DNA from: Pseudomonas graminis
Lineage (GTDB): Bacteria; Pseudomonadota; Gammaproteobacteria; Pseudomonadales; Pseudomonadaceae
Length of the DNA: 64,000 bases
Assembly (NCBI RefSeq): GCF_900111735.1
Contig: NZ_FOHW01000009.1
Span: 1-64,000, forward strand
Direction: 5' to 3'
This document shows, in pieces, positions 26,266-36,252 of the stretch. The notes under the pieces were generated by a model. The model was not told where the DNA came from. It searched no databases and saw only the letters and a list, made by a program, of their open reading frames with translations. Position 1 is the stretch's first letter, and each line of letters opens with the position of its first letter. The translations under genes were made by a program, and so were the position numbers.

Positions 26266-26748
26266 ATGACTGCCACACCCGCTTCCTCCACCGCATCCGA
26301 CGCCCAAATACCGGACCACGCCGCTCGCCAGCACTGGATCGGCGTGCTCTCGCGCAGCCGCCGCGCCGAACTGCTGGCCCACGAAGCCGCGTTGCGTGAC
26401 GCCGACTACCAACTGATCCGCGCGCCGGAAATCGGCATGACCCTGGTGCGGGGCCGCATGGGCGGCAGCGGTGCGCCCTTCAACGTCGGCGAGATGACCG
26501 TGACTCGTTGCGTGGTGCGCCTGGCCGACGGCCGCACCGGCTTCAGCTACCTGGCCGGGCGTGACAAGGCCCACGCCGAACTCGCTGCCCTGGCCGACGC
26601 GCATTTGCAGGGTGCCCAACAGGCGCACTGGATCAGCGACCTGATCGACCCGCTGGCCCGCGCTCAAGACGTGCGCCGGGCCCAACAACAAGCCGAAACC
26701 GCCGCGACCAAAGTGGACTTCTTCACCCTGGTCAGAGGAGAAAACTGA
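26266..26748 (+). CDS. phnG: C-P lyase core complex subunit PhnG
   Basis: The protein has 160 residues. GGAG lies nine bases before this ATG (26266); an ATG at 26257 directly abuts it and is less likely. The family segments RAELLAHEAAL, LVRGRMGGSGAPFNVGEMTVTRCVV and KVDFFTLVRGEN are present. It is part of the PhnGHIJ core, which with PhnM converts ATP and phosphonate to a ribose triphosphate phosphonate and then cleaves the C-P bond. Its stop overlaps the phnH start (ATGA-type). Confidence 0.92.
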   Translation: MTATPASSTASDAQIPDHAARQHWIGVLSRSRRAELLAHEAALRDADYQLIRAPEIGMTLVRGRMGGSGAPFNVGEMTVTRCVVRLADGRTGFSYLAGRDKAHAELAALADAHLQGAQQAHWISDLIDPLARAQDVRRAQQQAETAATKVDFFTLVRGEN

Positions 26749-27392
26749 TGAGCACCTCTCTCGCAACTGAATCCTTGCCCGCCTCGCTGTTGCAGCCGGC
26801 ATTCGCCGATCCGGTGCTCGATGCCCAGCGCAGCTTTCGCGCCGCCCTCAAGGCGCTGGCCGGGCCGGGTGTCGCACAAAGCCTGCTCGCCACGCAAACC
26901 CCGCCGCATCTGGAAGGCCTCGCCGCGGCCAGTCACGCGCTGTGCCTGGCGCTGTTGGATATCGACACGCCGCTGTGGCTCGCGCCGAAGTTCGACACCC
27001 AGGCCATTCGCGCCAACCTGACGTTTCATTGCGGCTGCCCGATCGTCAGCGACCGGCAGAACGCCCGCTTCGCGCTGCTCGACGACAGCCAGTTGCACGA
27101 CCTCAGCGGTTTCGACCTGGGCAACGATCGCTACCCCGATCAGTCCTGCACGCTGCTGGTCCAGTTGCCCAGCCTACAGGGCGGCACACAACTGGCGTGG
27201 CGCGGGCCGGGCATCGAAAGCAAAAACCACGTCAGTCTGCCGTTGCAGGAAGCGTTCTGGCAGGAGCGGGAATCGCGCAATGACTTCCCCCGCGGCATCG
27301 ACGTGTTCTTCGTCGCCGGCAGCGAATTGCTCGGCCTGCCGCGCAGCACCCAAGTGGCGTTCAAACCCCAAACGTCAAAAGGAGCCGCCTGA
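26748..27392 (+). CDS. phnH: C-P lyase core complex subunit PhnH
   Basis: The protein has 214 residues. The family opening LLQPAFADPVLDAQRSFRAALKALAGPG is recognisable in parts, and the C-terminus FPRGIDVFFVAGSELLGLPR is typical. It is overlapped by one base with phnG and phnI. PhnH lacks a known active site of its own and dimerises the core complex. Confidence 0.92.
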   Translation: MSTSLATESLPASLLQPAFADPVLDAQRSFRAALKALAGPGVAQSLLATQTPPHLEGLAAASHALCLALLDIDTPLWLAPKFDTQAIRANLTFHCGCPIVSDRQNARFALLDDSQLHDLSGFDLGNDRYPDQSCTLLVQLPSLQGGTQLAWRGPGIESKNHVSLPLQEAFWQERESRNDFPRGIDVFFVAGSELLGLPRSTQVAFKPQTSKGAA

Positions 27393-28465
27393 TGTACGTC
27401 GCCGTCAAGGGTGGCGAGCAGGCCATCGACAATGCCCACAAACTGCTGGCGAAACAGCGCCGGGGCGACACCTCTGTCGCCGAGCTGGGCGTGGAACAGA
27501 TCCGTCAGCAATTGCCCCTGGCCGTCGCCCGGGTGATGACCGAGGGATCGCTGTACGACGCCGAACTGGCGGCGCTGGCGATCAAGCAGTCGGCCGGCGA
27601 TCTGGTGGAAGCGATCTTCCTGCTGCGCGCCTACCGCACCACGCTGACCCGCTTCAGCGCCAGCCTGCCCATCGACACCTCGGCCATGCAGCTCAACCGG
27701 CGACTGTCGGCCACGTTCAAGGACGTGCCGGGCGGTCAGCTGTTGGGCCCGACCTTCGATTACACCCACCGTTTGCTGGATTTCACCTTGCTGGCCGAAG
27801 GCGAATTTCCCGGCCCTGAGGCCCAGGCCGACGCCGCCGTCCAGGACTGTCCGCGAGTGCTGGGGTTGCTGGCCAAAGAAGGCCTGATCAAGGAAGAACA
27901 GGACACCGGCGCACCGGTCGCCGACATCACCCGCGAGCCGCTGGAGTACCCGGCCAGTCGCGCCGAGCGCCTGCAAGCGCTGGCCCGGGGCGATGAAGGC
28001 TTTCTCTTGGCGCTGGGCTATTCGACCCAGCGGGGCTACGGCCGCAATCACCCGTTTGCCGGCGAGATTCGCGTCGGTGAAGTGGAGGTGTGGATCGAGC
28101 CGGAAGAGCTGGGCTTTCCGATTTCCATTGGCGCCATTGAGGTGACCGAGTGCGAAATGGTCAACCAGTTCGTCGGTTCCGCCACCGAGCTGCCGCAATT
28201 CACGCGCGGCTATGGCCTGGCCTTCGGGCATGCCGAGCGCAAAGCCATGGGCATGGCGCTGGTGGACCGCTCGTTGCGCGCCGGGGAATACAGCGAGGAA
28301 ATCGTCTCGCCGGCCCAGCAGGAAGAGTTCGTGCTCGCCCACTGCGACAACGTCGAGGCCGCCGGTTTCGTCTCGCACCTGAAACTGCCGCACTACGTGG
28401 ACTTCCAGTCCGAACTGGAGCTGATCCGCAAACTGCGCACGCCCTCCAAGGAGTCGGCTCAATGA
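27392..28465 (+). CDS. phnI: C-P lyase core complex subunit PhnI
   Basis: The protein has 357 residues, starting MYVAVKGGEQAIDNAH as PhnI does. The region RGYGRNHPFAGEIRVGEVEV and the segment GYGLAFGHAERKAMGMALVDR are family hallmarks. PhnI acts as the nucleosidase that, with PhnGHL, displaces adenine from ATP to make ribose 1-phosphonate-5-triphosphate. Confidence 0.93.
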   Translation: MYVAVKGGEQAIDNAHKLLAKQRRGDTSVAELGVEQIRQQLPLAVARVMTEGSLYDAELAALAIKQSAGDLVEAIFLLRAYRTTLTRFSASLPIDTSAMQLNRRLSATFKDVPGGQLLGPTFDYTHRLLDFTLLAEGEFPGPEAQADAAVQDCPRVLGLLAKEGLIKEEQDTGAPVADITREPLEYPASRAERLQALARGDEGFLLALGYSTQRGYGRNHPFAGEIRVGEVEVWIEPEELGFPISIGAIEVTECEMVNQFVGSATELPQFTRGYGLAFGHAERKAMGMALVDRSLRAGEYSEEIVSPAQQEEFVLAHCDNVEAAGFVSHLKLPHYVDFQSELELIRKLRTPSKESAQ

Positions 28466-29343
28466 ACGCCGCCACGCAGCCCCGTCCACAGGCCCCGCGA
28501 GACGAGGCATACAACTTTGCCTATCTGGATGAACAGACCAAACGCATGATCCGTCGCGGCCTGCTCAAGGCCGTGGCGATTCCCGGTTACCAGGTGCCGT
28601 TCGGCGGCCGTGAAATGCCGTTGCCCTATGGCTGGGGCACCGGCGGCATGCAACTGACCGCCGCGATCCTCGGCGCCGAGGACGTGCTCAAAGTCATCGA
28701 TCAGGGCGCCGACGACACCACCAACGCGGTGTCGATTCGCCGGTTCTTTGCCCGCACCGCCGGGGTCGCCACCACTGAACGCACCCCCGAAGCGACGATC
28801 ATCCAGACCCGCCACCGCATCCCGGAAACGCCGCTGCACGCCGACCAGATCATGGTCTATCAGGTGCCGATTCCGGAGCCGCTGCGTTTCATCGAACCGT
28901 CGGAAACCGAGACCCGCACCATGCACGCGCTGAATGATTACGGCGTCATGCACGTCAAGCTCTACGAAGACATCGCCACCTTCGGCCACATCGCCACGGC
29001 CTACGCCTACCCGGTGACCGTCGACGAGCGCTACGTGATGGACCCGTCGCCGATCCCCAAATTCGACAACCCGAAACTCGACATGAGCCCGGCGCTGATG
29101 CTGTTCGGCGCCGGTCGCGAGAAGCGTCTGTACGCGGTGCCACCGTTCACTCGCGTTACCAGCCTCGATTTTGAAGATCACCCTTTTGACGTGCAGAAGT
29201 GGGAACACAACTGTGCGATCTGCGGCAGCCACGAGTCGTTCCTCGACGAGCTGATCCTCGACGATCAGGGCACCCAGAGTTTCGTCTGCTCGGACACCGA
29301 CTACTGCGCGCAGCGGGTCAGTCAGGGGAGGGCCGTGCAATGA
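28462..29343 (+). CDS. phnJ: Alpha-D-ribose 1-methylphosphonate 5-phosphate C-P lyase (radical SAM)
   Basis: The protein has 293 residues. The C-terminal cysteines have the unusual PhnJ spacing CxxC-x21-C-x5-C (CAICG through SDTDYC), which holds the [4Fe-4S] cluster used with S-adenosylmethionine. The N-terminal half contains YAYLDEQTKRMIRRGLLKA-like text and AIPGYQVPFGGREMPLPYGWG, where the glycyl radical region lies. It cleaves the C-P bond to release the hydrocarbon. ATGA overlaps link it to phnI and phnK. Confidence 0.95.
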   Translation: MNAATQPRPQAPRDEAYNFAYLDEQTKRMIRRGLLKAVAIPGYQVPFGGREMPLPYGWGTGGMQLTAAILGAEDVLKVIDQGADDTTNAVSIRRFFARTAGVATTERTPEATIIQTRHRIPETPLHADQIMVYQVPIPEPLRFIEPSETETRTMHALNDYGVMHVKLYEDIATFGHIATAYAYPVTVDERYVMDPSPIPKFDNPKLDMSPALMLFGAGREKRLYAVPPFTRVTSLDFEDHPFDVQKWEHNCAICGSHESFLDELILDDQGTQSFVCSDTDYCAQRVSQGRAVQ

Positions 29344-30170
29344 ATGCCGCTCAACAGATCGACCGTGATGCCGTCAGCGATCGCACCCAGCCGCTGCTGA
29401 AAGTGCGCGGCCTGACCAAGTTGTATGGCCCGGAGAAAGGCTGCCAGGACGTCAGTTTCGAGCTTTATCCGGGTGAGGTGCTGGGCATCGTCGGCGAGTC
29501 CGGCTCGGGCAAGTCAACGCTGCTGTCGTTGCTCAGCGGCCGCTGCCCGCCCGACAGAGGGGTCATCGATTACCGCCTCGCCGACACCCATAAAAATGCG
29601 GGCCAATGGCTGGACCTGTACAGCGCCAGCGAGGCCGAGCGGCGCACTTTGCTGCGCACCGAGTGGGGCTTCGTTGAGCAGAACCCCCGCGACGGCCTGC
29701 GCATGGCGGTGTCGGCCGGGGCCAATATCGGCGAGCGGCTGATGGCCCAGGGCGTGCGCAATTATCAGGCGCTGCGGGCGGCGGGGCTGGACTGGCTCAA
29801 TCAGGTGGAGATCGACCCGGCGCGCATCGACGACCTGCCGCGAACCTTTTCCGGCGGCATGCAGCAACGTTTGCAGATCGCCCGAAATCTGGTGTCCGGC
29901 CCGCGGCTGGTGTTCATGGATGAGCCCACCGGCGGCCTCGACGTGTCGGTGCAGGCGCGTCTGCTCGACTTGATGCGCGGGCTGGTGCGTGAGCTGGACC
30001 TGGCGGTGGTCATCGTCACCCACGACCTCGCCGTCGCCCGCCTGCTCGCCGATCGACTGATGGTCATGCGCCGTTCCCACGTGGTGGAAACCGGCCTGAC
30101 CGACCAGATCCTCGATGACCCGCAACATCCGTATTCTCAGCTGCTGGTGTCTTCGGTGCTGCAGCCATGA
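29340..30170 (+). CDS. phnK: C-P lyase accessory ATP-binding protein PhnK
   Basis: The protein has 276 residues. It is an ABC-type ATPase with Walker [10 protein letters not shown], signature [15 protein letters not shown] and Walker [17 protein letters not shown]. PhnK binds the PhnGHIJ core, not a membrane channel. The start overlaps phnJ as ATGA. Confidence 0.92.
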   Translation: MNAAQQIDRDAVSDRTQPLLKVRGLTKLYGPEKGCQDVSFELYPGEVLGIVGESGSGKSTLLSLLSGRCPPDRGVIDYRLADTHKNAGQWLDLYSASEAERRTLLRTEWGFVEQNPRDGLRMAVSAGANIGERLMAQGVRNYQALRAAGLDWLNQVEIDPARIDDLPRTFSGGMQQRLQIARNLVSGPRLVFMDEPTGGLDVSVQARLLDLMRGLVRELDLAVVIVTHDLAVARLLADRLMVMRRSHVVETGLTDQILDDPQHPYSQLLVSSVLQP

Positions 30171-30192
30171 TCCGACTTTCGGGATGCCTTTA

Positions 30193-30933
30193 ATGAACAC
30201 GCTGATCGAGGTCCGTGACCTCTCGAAAACCTTCACCCTGCACCAGCAGAACGGCGTCGTACTCAACGTGCTGCGCGGCCTGAATTTCTCCGTCGGCGGC
30301 GGAGAATGCCTGGTGCTCCACGGCCATTCCGGCGCGGGCAAAAGCACCTTGCTGCGCACTTTGTACGGCAACTACCTGCCAGCCGGCGGGAGCATTCGCG
30401 TGCAGCATCAGGGCGAATGGCTGGAACTGGTGGGCGCTGCGCCCCGGGAGGTGCTGCAAGTGCGCCAGCAAACCCTCGGCTACGTCAGCCAGTTTCTGCG
30501 GGTCATCCCACGCGTCGCCACCGTCGATGTGGTCATGGAACCGGCGCTGGCCCGGGGCTGGAAACGCGAAGACGCCCAGGCCCGCGCCGAGCATCTGCTG
30601 GCCCGGCTGAACATTTCCCAGCGGCTGTGGCAATTGGCACCGGGAACGTTTTCCGGCGGCGAACAACAACGCGTCAACATCGCCCGCGGCTTCATGGTGC
30701 CGTGGCCGGTGATGCTGCTGGACGAGCCGACCGCGTCGCTGGACGACGGCAATCGCCAGGTGGTCCTCGAACTGATCAATGAAGCGAAGGGCGCCGGCGC
30801 TGCGGTGATCGGCATCTTCCACGACCGACTGGCCCGGGAAGCGGTGTCCGACCGTCATCTGGACATGACCCCGCCCGACCTTGACCCGCAGGCGCCGATG
30901 GCGTCGAGCGTGAAGGAGACCGAAGAATGCTGA
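30193..30933 (+). CDS. phnL: C-P lyase accessory ATP-binding protein PhnL
   Basis: The protein has 246 residues. Walker A is GHSGAGKST, the signature [14 protein letters not shown] and Walker [14 protein letters not shown]. Start chosen at 30193 with GGGA about nine bases upstream; an in-frame ATG at 30184 would add three residues. Required for phosphonate activation in the pathway; the stop lies inside phnM. Confidence 0.9.
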   Translation: MNTLIEVRDLSKTFTLHQQNGVVLNVLRGLNFSVGGGECLVLHGHSGAGKSTLLRTLYGNYLPAGGSIRVQHQGEWLELVGAAPREVLQVRQQTLGYVSQFLRVIPRVATVDVVMEPALARGWKREDAQARAEHLLARLNISQRLWQLAPGTFSGGEQQRVNIARGFMVPWPVMLLDEPTASLDDGNRQVVLELINEAKGAGAAVIGIFHDRLAREAVSDRHLDMTPPDLDPQAPMASSVKETEEC

Positions 30934-32090
30934 ACGAACAGATCCTGACCAACGCCAAGATCGTCACCGCCGAGCGCGTCTTCACCGGCACCGTGGTGCT
31001 GCGTGACGGGTTGATCAGCGAAGTCGATGACAGCAGCAGCCAGTTGCCCCAGGCACAGAACCTCAATGGCGATTACCTGCTGCCCGGGCTGGTCGAGCTG
31101 CACACCGACAACCTGGAAAAGCACCTCAGCCCGCGCCCCGGTGTGGACTGGCCGTCGGCCTCGGCGGTGATGAGCCACGATGCGCAAATCATCGCGGCGG
31201 GCATCACCACGGTGTTCGACGCGCTGTCCATCGGCGACGTCAATCCCAAGGGCAAGCGCATGCAGCAACTGCCGTGCATGATTGAGGCGATCGCCGCGGC
31301 AAACGCTGCCGACATGACCCGCGCCGAGCACCGCCTGCACCTGCGCTGCGAAGTCTGCCACCCCGACACCCTGAGCGTGTTCCGCGACCTGGTCGAGCAG
31401 CCGCTGGTGCAGTTGGTCTCGGTCATGGACCATTCGCCGGGCCAGCGCCAGTTCGCCCTGGAATCCAAGTACCGTGAGTACTACATGGGCAAATACCACC
31501 TGAGCAGCGAGCAGATGGACGCGTTCATCGTCGAGCAGGTTGCCAACTCGAAGACCTACAGCGACCGTTATCGCCGGGCCATCGTCGACATCTGCCTGGC
31601 ACGGGGCCTGTCGGTGGCCAGTCACGACGACGCCACCCTGGCCCATGTCGAGGAGTCGGCGGCCTACGGCATGAGCATCGCCGAGTTCCCGACCACCCTT
31701 GAGGCCGCACAGGGCTGCCGGCGTCTGGGCATGAGCGTGTTGATGGGTGCGCCGAACATCGTTCGCGGCGGTTCGCACTCGGGCAACATCGCGGCGGCGA
31801 CATTGGCCGAAGAAGGGCTACTGGATATTCTCTCCAGCGATTACTATCCGGCCAGCCTGTTGCAGGCGGCGTTCACCCTGGGCGCCCAGCTGGATGCAGC
31901 GGATGAGTCGACAGGTGCGGGACTGGCACGGGCGGTGACCACGGTCAGCTTGGCGCCGGCCCGTTCGGCGGGCTTGCAGGATCGCGGCGAAATCCGCGTC
32001 GGCCTGCGTGCCGACCTGATCCACGCCCGGGCTTTGGGCACACTGCCAATCATTCAACAAGTCTGGCGACAAGCGAAGAGGGTGTTCTGA
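30927..32090 (+). CDS. phnM: RPnTP hydrolase PhnM (amidohydrolase family)
   Basis: The protein has 387 residues and removes pyrophosphate from ribose 1-phosphonate-5-triphosphate. Metal-site features are [20 protein letters not shown] (in parts), [11 protein letters not shown], the His in [13 protein letters not shown] and the Asp in [12 protein letters not shown]. It overlaps phnL by seven bases and touches phnN by one base. Confidence 0.93.
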   Translation: MLNEQILTNAKIVTAERVFTGTVVLRDGLISEVDDSSSQLPQAQNLNGDYLLPGLVELHTDNLEKHLSPRPGVDWPSASAVMSHDAQIIAAGITTVFDALSIGDVNPKGKRMQQLPCMIEAIAAANAADMTRAEHRLHLRCEVCHPDTLSVFRDLVEQPLVQLVSVMDHSPGQRQFALESKYREYYMGKYHLSSEQMDAFIVEQVANSKTYSDRYRRAIVDICLARGLSVASHDDATLAHVEESAAYGMSIAEFPTTLEAAQGCRRLGMSVLMGAPNIVRGGSHSGNIAAATLAEEGLLDILSSDYYPASLLQAAFTLGAQLDAADESTGAGLARAVTTVSLAPARSAGLQDRGEIRVGLRADLIHARALGTLPIIQQVWRQAKRVF

Positions 32091-32656
32091 TGGCAGGCAG
32101 GTTGATCTATCTCATCGGGCCGTCGGGTTCGGGCAAGGACAGCCTGCTGGACGCGGCCCGCGAGGCATTGGCCGCGCGGGACTGCCGGATCGTGCGGCGG
32201 GTCATCACCCGGTCGGCGGAAGCCAGGGGCGAGGCAGCCCAGGCCGTCAGCGTCGAGCGCTTCGTGGCGCTGCAGGCCGAGGGTGCGTTTGCACTCGACT
32301 GGTTCGCCAACGGCCTGCATTACGGCATTCCGAAAGAGATCGATCAATGGCTCGCCGAGGGGCACGATGTGCTGGTCAACGGTTCGCGCGGGCACCTGCC
32401 CCAGGCGCGGTTGCGTTATCCGTCGCTGTGGGTGGTGCTGCTGACAGTGGATCAATCGGTATTGCGGGAGCGCTTGCTCAGTCGGGCGCGGGAATCGGCT
32501 GATGACATTGAAACCCGGCTGGCGCGCAACGCGCAATTTGCTGACGACGTGCAGGCGAGCGACCCATCGTTGATCGTGCTCGACAACTCCGGCGCGCTGG
32601 AGCAAACGGTTGCCCGACTGTTGCAGCGACTGGAGCGCACTCCCGCATGCGCCTGA
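32090..32656 (+). CDS. phnN: Ribose 1,5-bisphosphate phosphokinase PhnN
   Basis: The protein has 188 residues with a guanylate-kinase-like fold. The P-loop is GPSGSGKDSLLDAAR near residue 9. It phosphorylates ribose 1,5-bisphosphate to PRPP, the end product of the pathway. It overlaps both neighbours. Confidence 0.92.
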   Translation: MAGRLIYLIGPSGSGKDSLLDAAREALAARDCRIVRRVITRSAEARGEAAQAVSVERFVALQAEGAFALDWFANGLHYGIPKEIDQWLAEGHDVLVNGSRGHLPQARLRYPSLWVVLLTVDQSVLRERLLSRARESADDIETRLARNAQFADDVQASDPSLIVLDNSGALEQTVARLLQRLERTPACA

Positions 32657-33396
32657 CCCTGCTGGGCACGGGGGATGCGCGGCAAGTGCCGGTCTACGGC
32701 TGCGAATGCGCAGCCTGTCGCGCCGCCCACGCCGACCAACGCCTGCGCCGCCGTCCGTGTTGCGCGCTGGTGGAATTAGGCGAGCAACGCTGGCTGATCG
32801 ACAGTGGCTTGCCCGACCTCACCGAGCGCTTCCCGCCGCGCAGCCTCAGCGGCATCCTGCAAACCCACTACCACGCCGACCACGCTCAAGGTCTGCTGCA
32901 CCTGCGCTGGGGGCAGGGCCTGGTGATCCCGGTGCACGGCCCGGTGGACCCGGAAGGGCTTTCGGACCTGTACAAGCACCCCGGCATTCTCGATTTCAGC
33001 CAGCCCTTCATGCCCTTCGAAAGCCGTGCCCTGGGCGAACTGCAAGTCACCGCGCTGCCGCTGCTGCACTCCAAACCCACACTGGGTTATCTGCTGGAAG
33101 GCGGGGGAAGGCGCATCGCCTACCTCACCGACACCGTCGGCTTGCCCCATGACACCCAGGCCTTTTTGCAGCGCGAGGCGCTCGACGTGCTGATCCTCGA
33201 CTGCTCCATGCCGCCCCAGGCGCAAACGCCGCGCAACCACAATGATGTGAATGTGGCGCTGCAGATCATTGAAGCGCTCAAGCCCGCGCAAGCGGTGCTG
33301 ACCCATGTCGGGCATACGCTGGATGCGTGGCTGATGGAGCATGCCGCGCAACTGCCCGACCATGTTCGGGTGGCGCGGGACGCCATGGAGGTCTGA
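32647..33396 (+). CDS. phnP: Phosphoribosyl 1,2-cyclic phosphate phosphodiesterase PhnP
   Basis: The protein has 249 residues and a metallo-beta-lactamase fold. The metal motif HYHADH (HxHxDH) lies near residue 78, and an N-terminal CECAACR motif provides the PhnP-specific structural zinc site. It opens the 5-phosphoribosyl 1,2-cyclic phosphate made by PhnJ. It is the last phn gene; no phnO follows. Confidence 0.93.
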   Translation: MRLTLLGTGDARQVPVYGCECAACRAAHADQRLRRRPCCALVELGEQRWLIDSGLPDLTERFPPRSLSGILQTHYHADHAQGLLHLRWGQGLVIPVHGPVDPEGLSDLYKHPGILDFSQPFMPFESRALGELQVTALPLLHSKPTLGYLLEGGGRRIAYLTDTVGLPHDTQAFLQREALDVLILDCSMPPQAQTPRNHNDVNVALQIIEALKPAQAVLTHVGHTLDAWLMEHAAQLPDHVRVARDAMEV

Positions 33397-33500
33397 GCAG
33401 GGCGCGGGGTTGACGGTTGGCGAGTCATCCTATGACCTCCTGTCGCCCAGGTCGCATAAACGCCTGCCCGGCTTCAACTTTTGCCTGTCACGGCCGTTGC

Positions 33501-33518
33501 AAATGTAGCCCTACATTT
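33501..33518. promoter_or_regulatory. Perfect palindrome just upstream of an MCP gene
   Basis: AAATGTAG, CC, CTACATTT is a perfect 8-bp inverted repeat ending 16 bases before the MCP start codon. It could be an operator or a compact RNA hairpin next to the ribosome site. Confidence 0.4.
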
Positions 33519-33534
33519 TCTTCGGAGCTTGACC

Positions 33535-35541
33535 ATGTCGTTGATTCCTCGCCGCATCGCTGGACGAATGACCTTGGGGATCCTGACATTGCTGATTCTG
33601 ACGGCCGTGGCGATTTTCGCGGTCATGACCCTGGGCGGCAAACCCCAGCTGGTGGCCGCCGGCACCGAGTCGGCGGAGCAGTCAGCCAGCGCCATCACCC
33701 GTCAGTTGGCGCTGCCGTTGAGCCGCATCGAGGGCACCGCGGCTGCCATGGCGTTGCTGGCGGAGACGCTGCCCCATGAAGAAACCCTGTACATGAGCAG
33801 TTTTCCCGGCTTGATCGACAGCCAGGGGGATTCGGCCATCGCCGGTGGCGGCGTGTGGCCGGAGCCCAACGCCTTTGCGGCGGGCACCGAGCGTCGCAGT
33901 TTTTTCTGGGCACGGGACGCAGGCAATCGACTGGACTTTTCCGACGAATACAACCAGGCCAAGACGCCGCCTTATCAGGCTGAAACCTGGTACACCGGGG
34001 CCAAGTCTTCACCGGCAGGGCGTTGCGTCTGGTCCGATGCTTATCAGGACCCGGTCAGCGGCGTGGCCATGACCACCTGCAGCGTGCCTTATCGGGCCCA
34101 GGGCGCGTTCGCTGGCGTCGCGACCATCGACCTCAAGCTTGACGGTCTGGCGGCTTTCCTCAAAGAGAAAGGCGGCGTCACCGACGGCTACGCCTTCGCG
34201 GTCGACCCATCAGGGAACGTGCTGTATTTCCCTGATGCGAAGGGCACCAAGGGCCTGTTGACCATTACCGGATTGAGCCAGGAACAACCCTGGTTCAAGC
34301 CGGTGGCTGATCAGCTTGCGAGCAACACCTCGGCGCTCTCGACCCAGAGGCTTGAGCATGACGGTCGGCTCAACGGCCCGGCCTACGTCACCCTGGCGAC
34401 CATGGCCGGCACCGGCTGGCGCATTGGCCTGGTGACCCCGGAAGCCCGGGTCGTGGGCCTGGCCAACCGACTCACCGGACAGATTCTGTTATTCCTCTTG
34501 CCGCTGCTTGGCGTACTGCTGGGTCTGGCCTGGCTGGCAGGCAAGGGTCTGCTGGCGCAACTGGAGGAAACCACTGCACAGATCTCAAGTCTGGGCCAGG
34601 GCGGTCAGACCGATACGCAGTTGGCGATTTTGCGCGCCGACGAGATCGGTGCGCTGCGTGAGGCGGTCAACCGGTATGCGGGTTCGCTGCGTGACATGCT
34701 GCGCCGCATCGCCGAGGAATCGGTGTCCCTGGAGCGTCAGGCCAACGAACTGGCGCAGCTGTCCCAAGGTGTGGCCGAGCGGGCCGAGTCCCAGCGTCAG
34801 GACAATACCTTGCTGGCGACCGCGATCACCGAGATGTCGGCCAGTGCCAACGAAGTCGCCCAGAACACCACGGACTGCTCCGACACCGCCCGCCGTTCCC
34901 TGGGCGATGCGCAGAAAAGCCAGGATCAGGTCAACAACAACAGCCAGTCCATCGAAGTACTGGCGACGGACATTGCCGGGGCGGCGGGCGCCATCACCCA
35001 GTTGGGTGACGACATCGAGCGCGTGGGCAGCGTGCTGGAAGTGATCAAGTCGATCTCGCAACAGACCAACCTGCTGGCCCTGAACGCGGCCATCGAAGCG
35101 GCACGGGCAGGCGAGCAGGGGCGTGGCTTTGCGGTCGTGGCCGATGAGGTGCGCACCCTCGCCGGGCGAACCCAGGCCTCGGCGAACGAGATTCAGGAGA
35201 TGATCTCGCAACTGCGGCAGGCCTCGAGTGCGGCGGTTTCGACGATGCAGAACGGCGCCGCGCGCACCCGTGAGTCGGTGCAGCAGGCGGTCAGTGTCGC
35301 CGCCACACTGGGCACCACAGTCTTCAGCTTCGACGACATCGTCCAGCGCGCCCATCAGATCGCGGTGGCCGCCCAGGAGCAGAGCCATGTCACCCACGAA
35401 ATCAACGAACTGGCAGTGCGCATCCACGCCTCTAGCGAACAAGGCGCGCGAGACGCCGGCACCTTGCGCGAGCTGGGCAAAGGCATGCAGTCGATCTCCG
35501 GTCGCCTGGGTGCACTGAGCCGCGGTGGCAATCAGGCCTGA
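33535..35541 (+). CDS. Methyl-accepting chemotaxis protein with dCACHE-type sensor
   Basis: The protein has 668 residues from the ATG at 33535 (CGGAG upstream). Membrane helix 1 is ~14-34, the periplasmic sensor ~40-305, and helix 2 ~310-332. The sensor resembles a double CACHE domain: [19 protein letters not shown] and [16 protein letters not shown] are the paired-lobe landmarks. The signalling domain has its tip near 503-530 ([19 protein letters not shown]). The gene lies 139 bp after phnP on the same strand. Its ligand is unknown; sensing of phosphonates or of another phosphorus source is a contextual guess. Confidence 0.85.
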   Translation: MSLIPRRIAGRMTLGILTLLILTAVAIFAVMTLGGKPQLVAAGTESAEQSASAITRQLALPLSRIEGTAAAMALLAETLPHEETLYMSSFPGLIDSQGDSAIAGGGVWPEPNAFAAGTERRSFFWARDAGNRLDFSDEYNQAKTPPYQAETWYTGAKSSPAGRCVWSDAYQDPVSGVAMTTCSVPYRAQGAFAGVATIDLKLDGLAAFLKEKGGVTDGYAFAVDPSGNVLYFPDAKGTKGLLTITGLSQEQPWFKPVADQLASNTSALSTQRLEHDGRLNGPAYVTLATMAGTGWRIGLVTPEARVVGLANRLTGQILLFLLPLLGVLLGLAWLAGKGLLAQLEETTAQISSLGQGGQTDTQLAILRADEIGALREAVNRYAGSLRDMLRRIAEESVSLERQANELAQLSQGVAERAESQRQDNTLLATAITEMSASANEVAQNTTDCSDTARRSLGDAQKSQDQVNNNSQSIEVLATDIAGAAGAITQLGDDIERVGSVLEVIKSISQQTNLLALNAAIEAARAGEQGRGFAVVADEVRTLAGRTQASANEIQEMISQLRQASSAAVSTMQNGAARTRESVQQAVSVAATLGTTVFSFDDIVQRAHQIAVAAQEQSHVTHEINELAVRIHASSEQGARDAGTLRELGKGMQSISGRLGALSRGGNQA

Positions 35542-35585
35542 GGCGCCCTTGCCAGACCACGAAATCGCGGGTGGCCACATCGGCC

Positions 35586-35820
35586 TCTTCCCGGCTAAAG
35601 CCGGTCCCACTAAAAGACCGCGTGCGGTCAGTAGTACCGGCTCAAGCCTGGGATGGACGCGGAGCGTCCCGGGATACATACCCACGCGGAGCGTGGGCAC
35701 GATCAAAGTGCGCGTGGATTCAGTGGAAATGGTGGTGGTCACAACGGCCTCTTCCCGGCTAAAGCCGGTCCCACTAAAGGCACCGCGTGCACCCTGTGGG
35801 ACCGGCTTTAGCCGGGAAGC
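35586..35820. repeat. REP/BIME cluster with a GACGCGGAGCGTC-type palindrome
   Basis: CCGGCTAAAGCCGG elements lie at 35586-35611 and as an inverted pair at 35751-35820. Between them, 35651-35704 holds half of a second palindromic family (GGACGCGGAGCGTCCCGGG and CCCACGCGGAGCGTGGG) that appears complete at 40987 and 51084. Confidence 0.8.
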
Positions 35821-36130
35821 TTTTGATCTGCTTCGCTTCTGCCTTGCTTTTGATCTTCGTACACAAAAAGCTCAGTCACCGCAAAAACGCGACTTGGGTG
35901 CAGGCCGAACGCAGACGACGCGCAGTGGGTCGAGCCGCATGGATGCGGCGAGAGCGCCGTCAGGACATGGATGTCCGTTCGGCGCGGGCCCACGGAGCTT
36001 CGTCGGAGTGAGGGTATTCCGACGAAGGAGGAACCTAGCCAGGAGCAGGCACCCTTGGTTACTTGGGGTGCTTTTCCAAGTAACTCGCCGAAGGCGAAAT
36101 CGAGGCCGTTAGGCCGACGCCCTTGATCTT
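35821..36130 (-). repeat. Dispersed multi-hairpin intergenic element, copy B
   Basis: Read on the minus strand this copies the element at 21121-21415. Conserved blocks include GGGCCCGCGCCGAACGGAC and the GTGTACGAAGATCAAAAGC end. Hairpins are GGCC/GGCC (36104-36115), GTTACTTGG/CCAAGTAAC (36058-36084, same AAAAGCAC loop on the minus strand) and CTTCGTCGGA/TCCGACGAAG (35998-36027). It occupies the gap between an MCP gene and the hydrolase; no gene is visible in 35542-36252. Confidence 0.75.
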
Positions 36131-36252
36131 GATCTGGCTTCAGATCTCGATCCTGATCTCGCGAAGCGCAAACAAGCACGTATCTGCAATCCAGCCGCGC
36201 TGCGAACGTCTACGCTCAATCTTCCCAGCACACTTCCGGAGGATTGCTTCCC

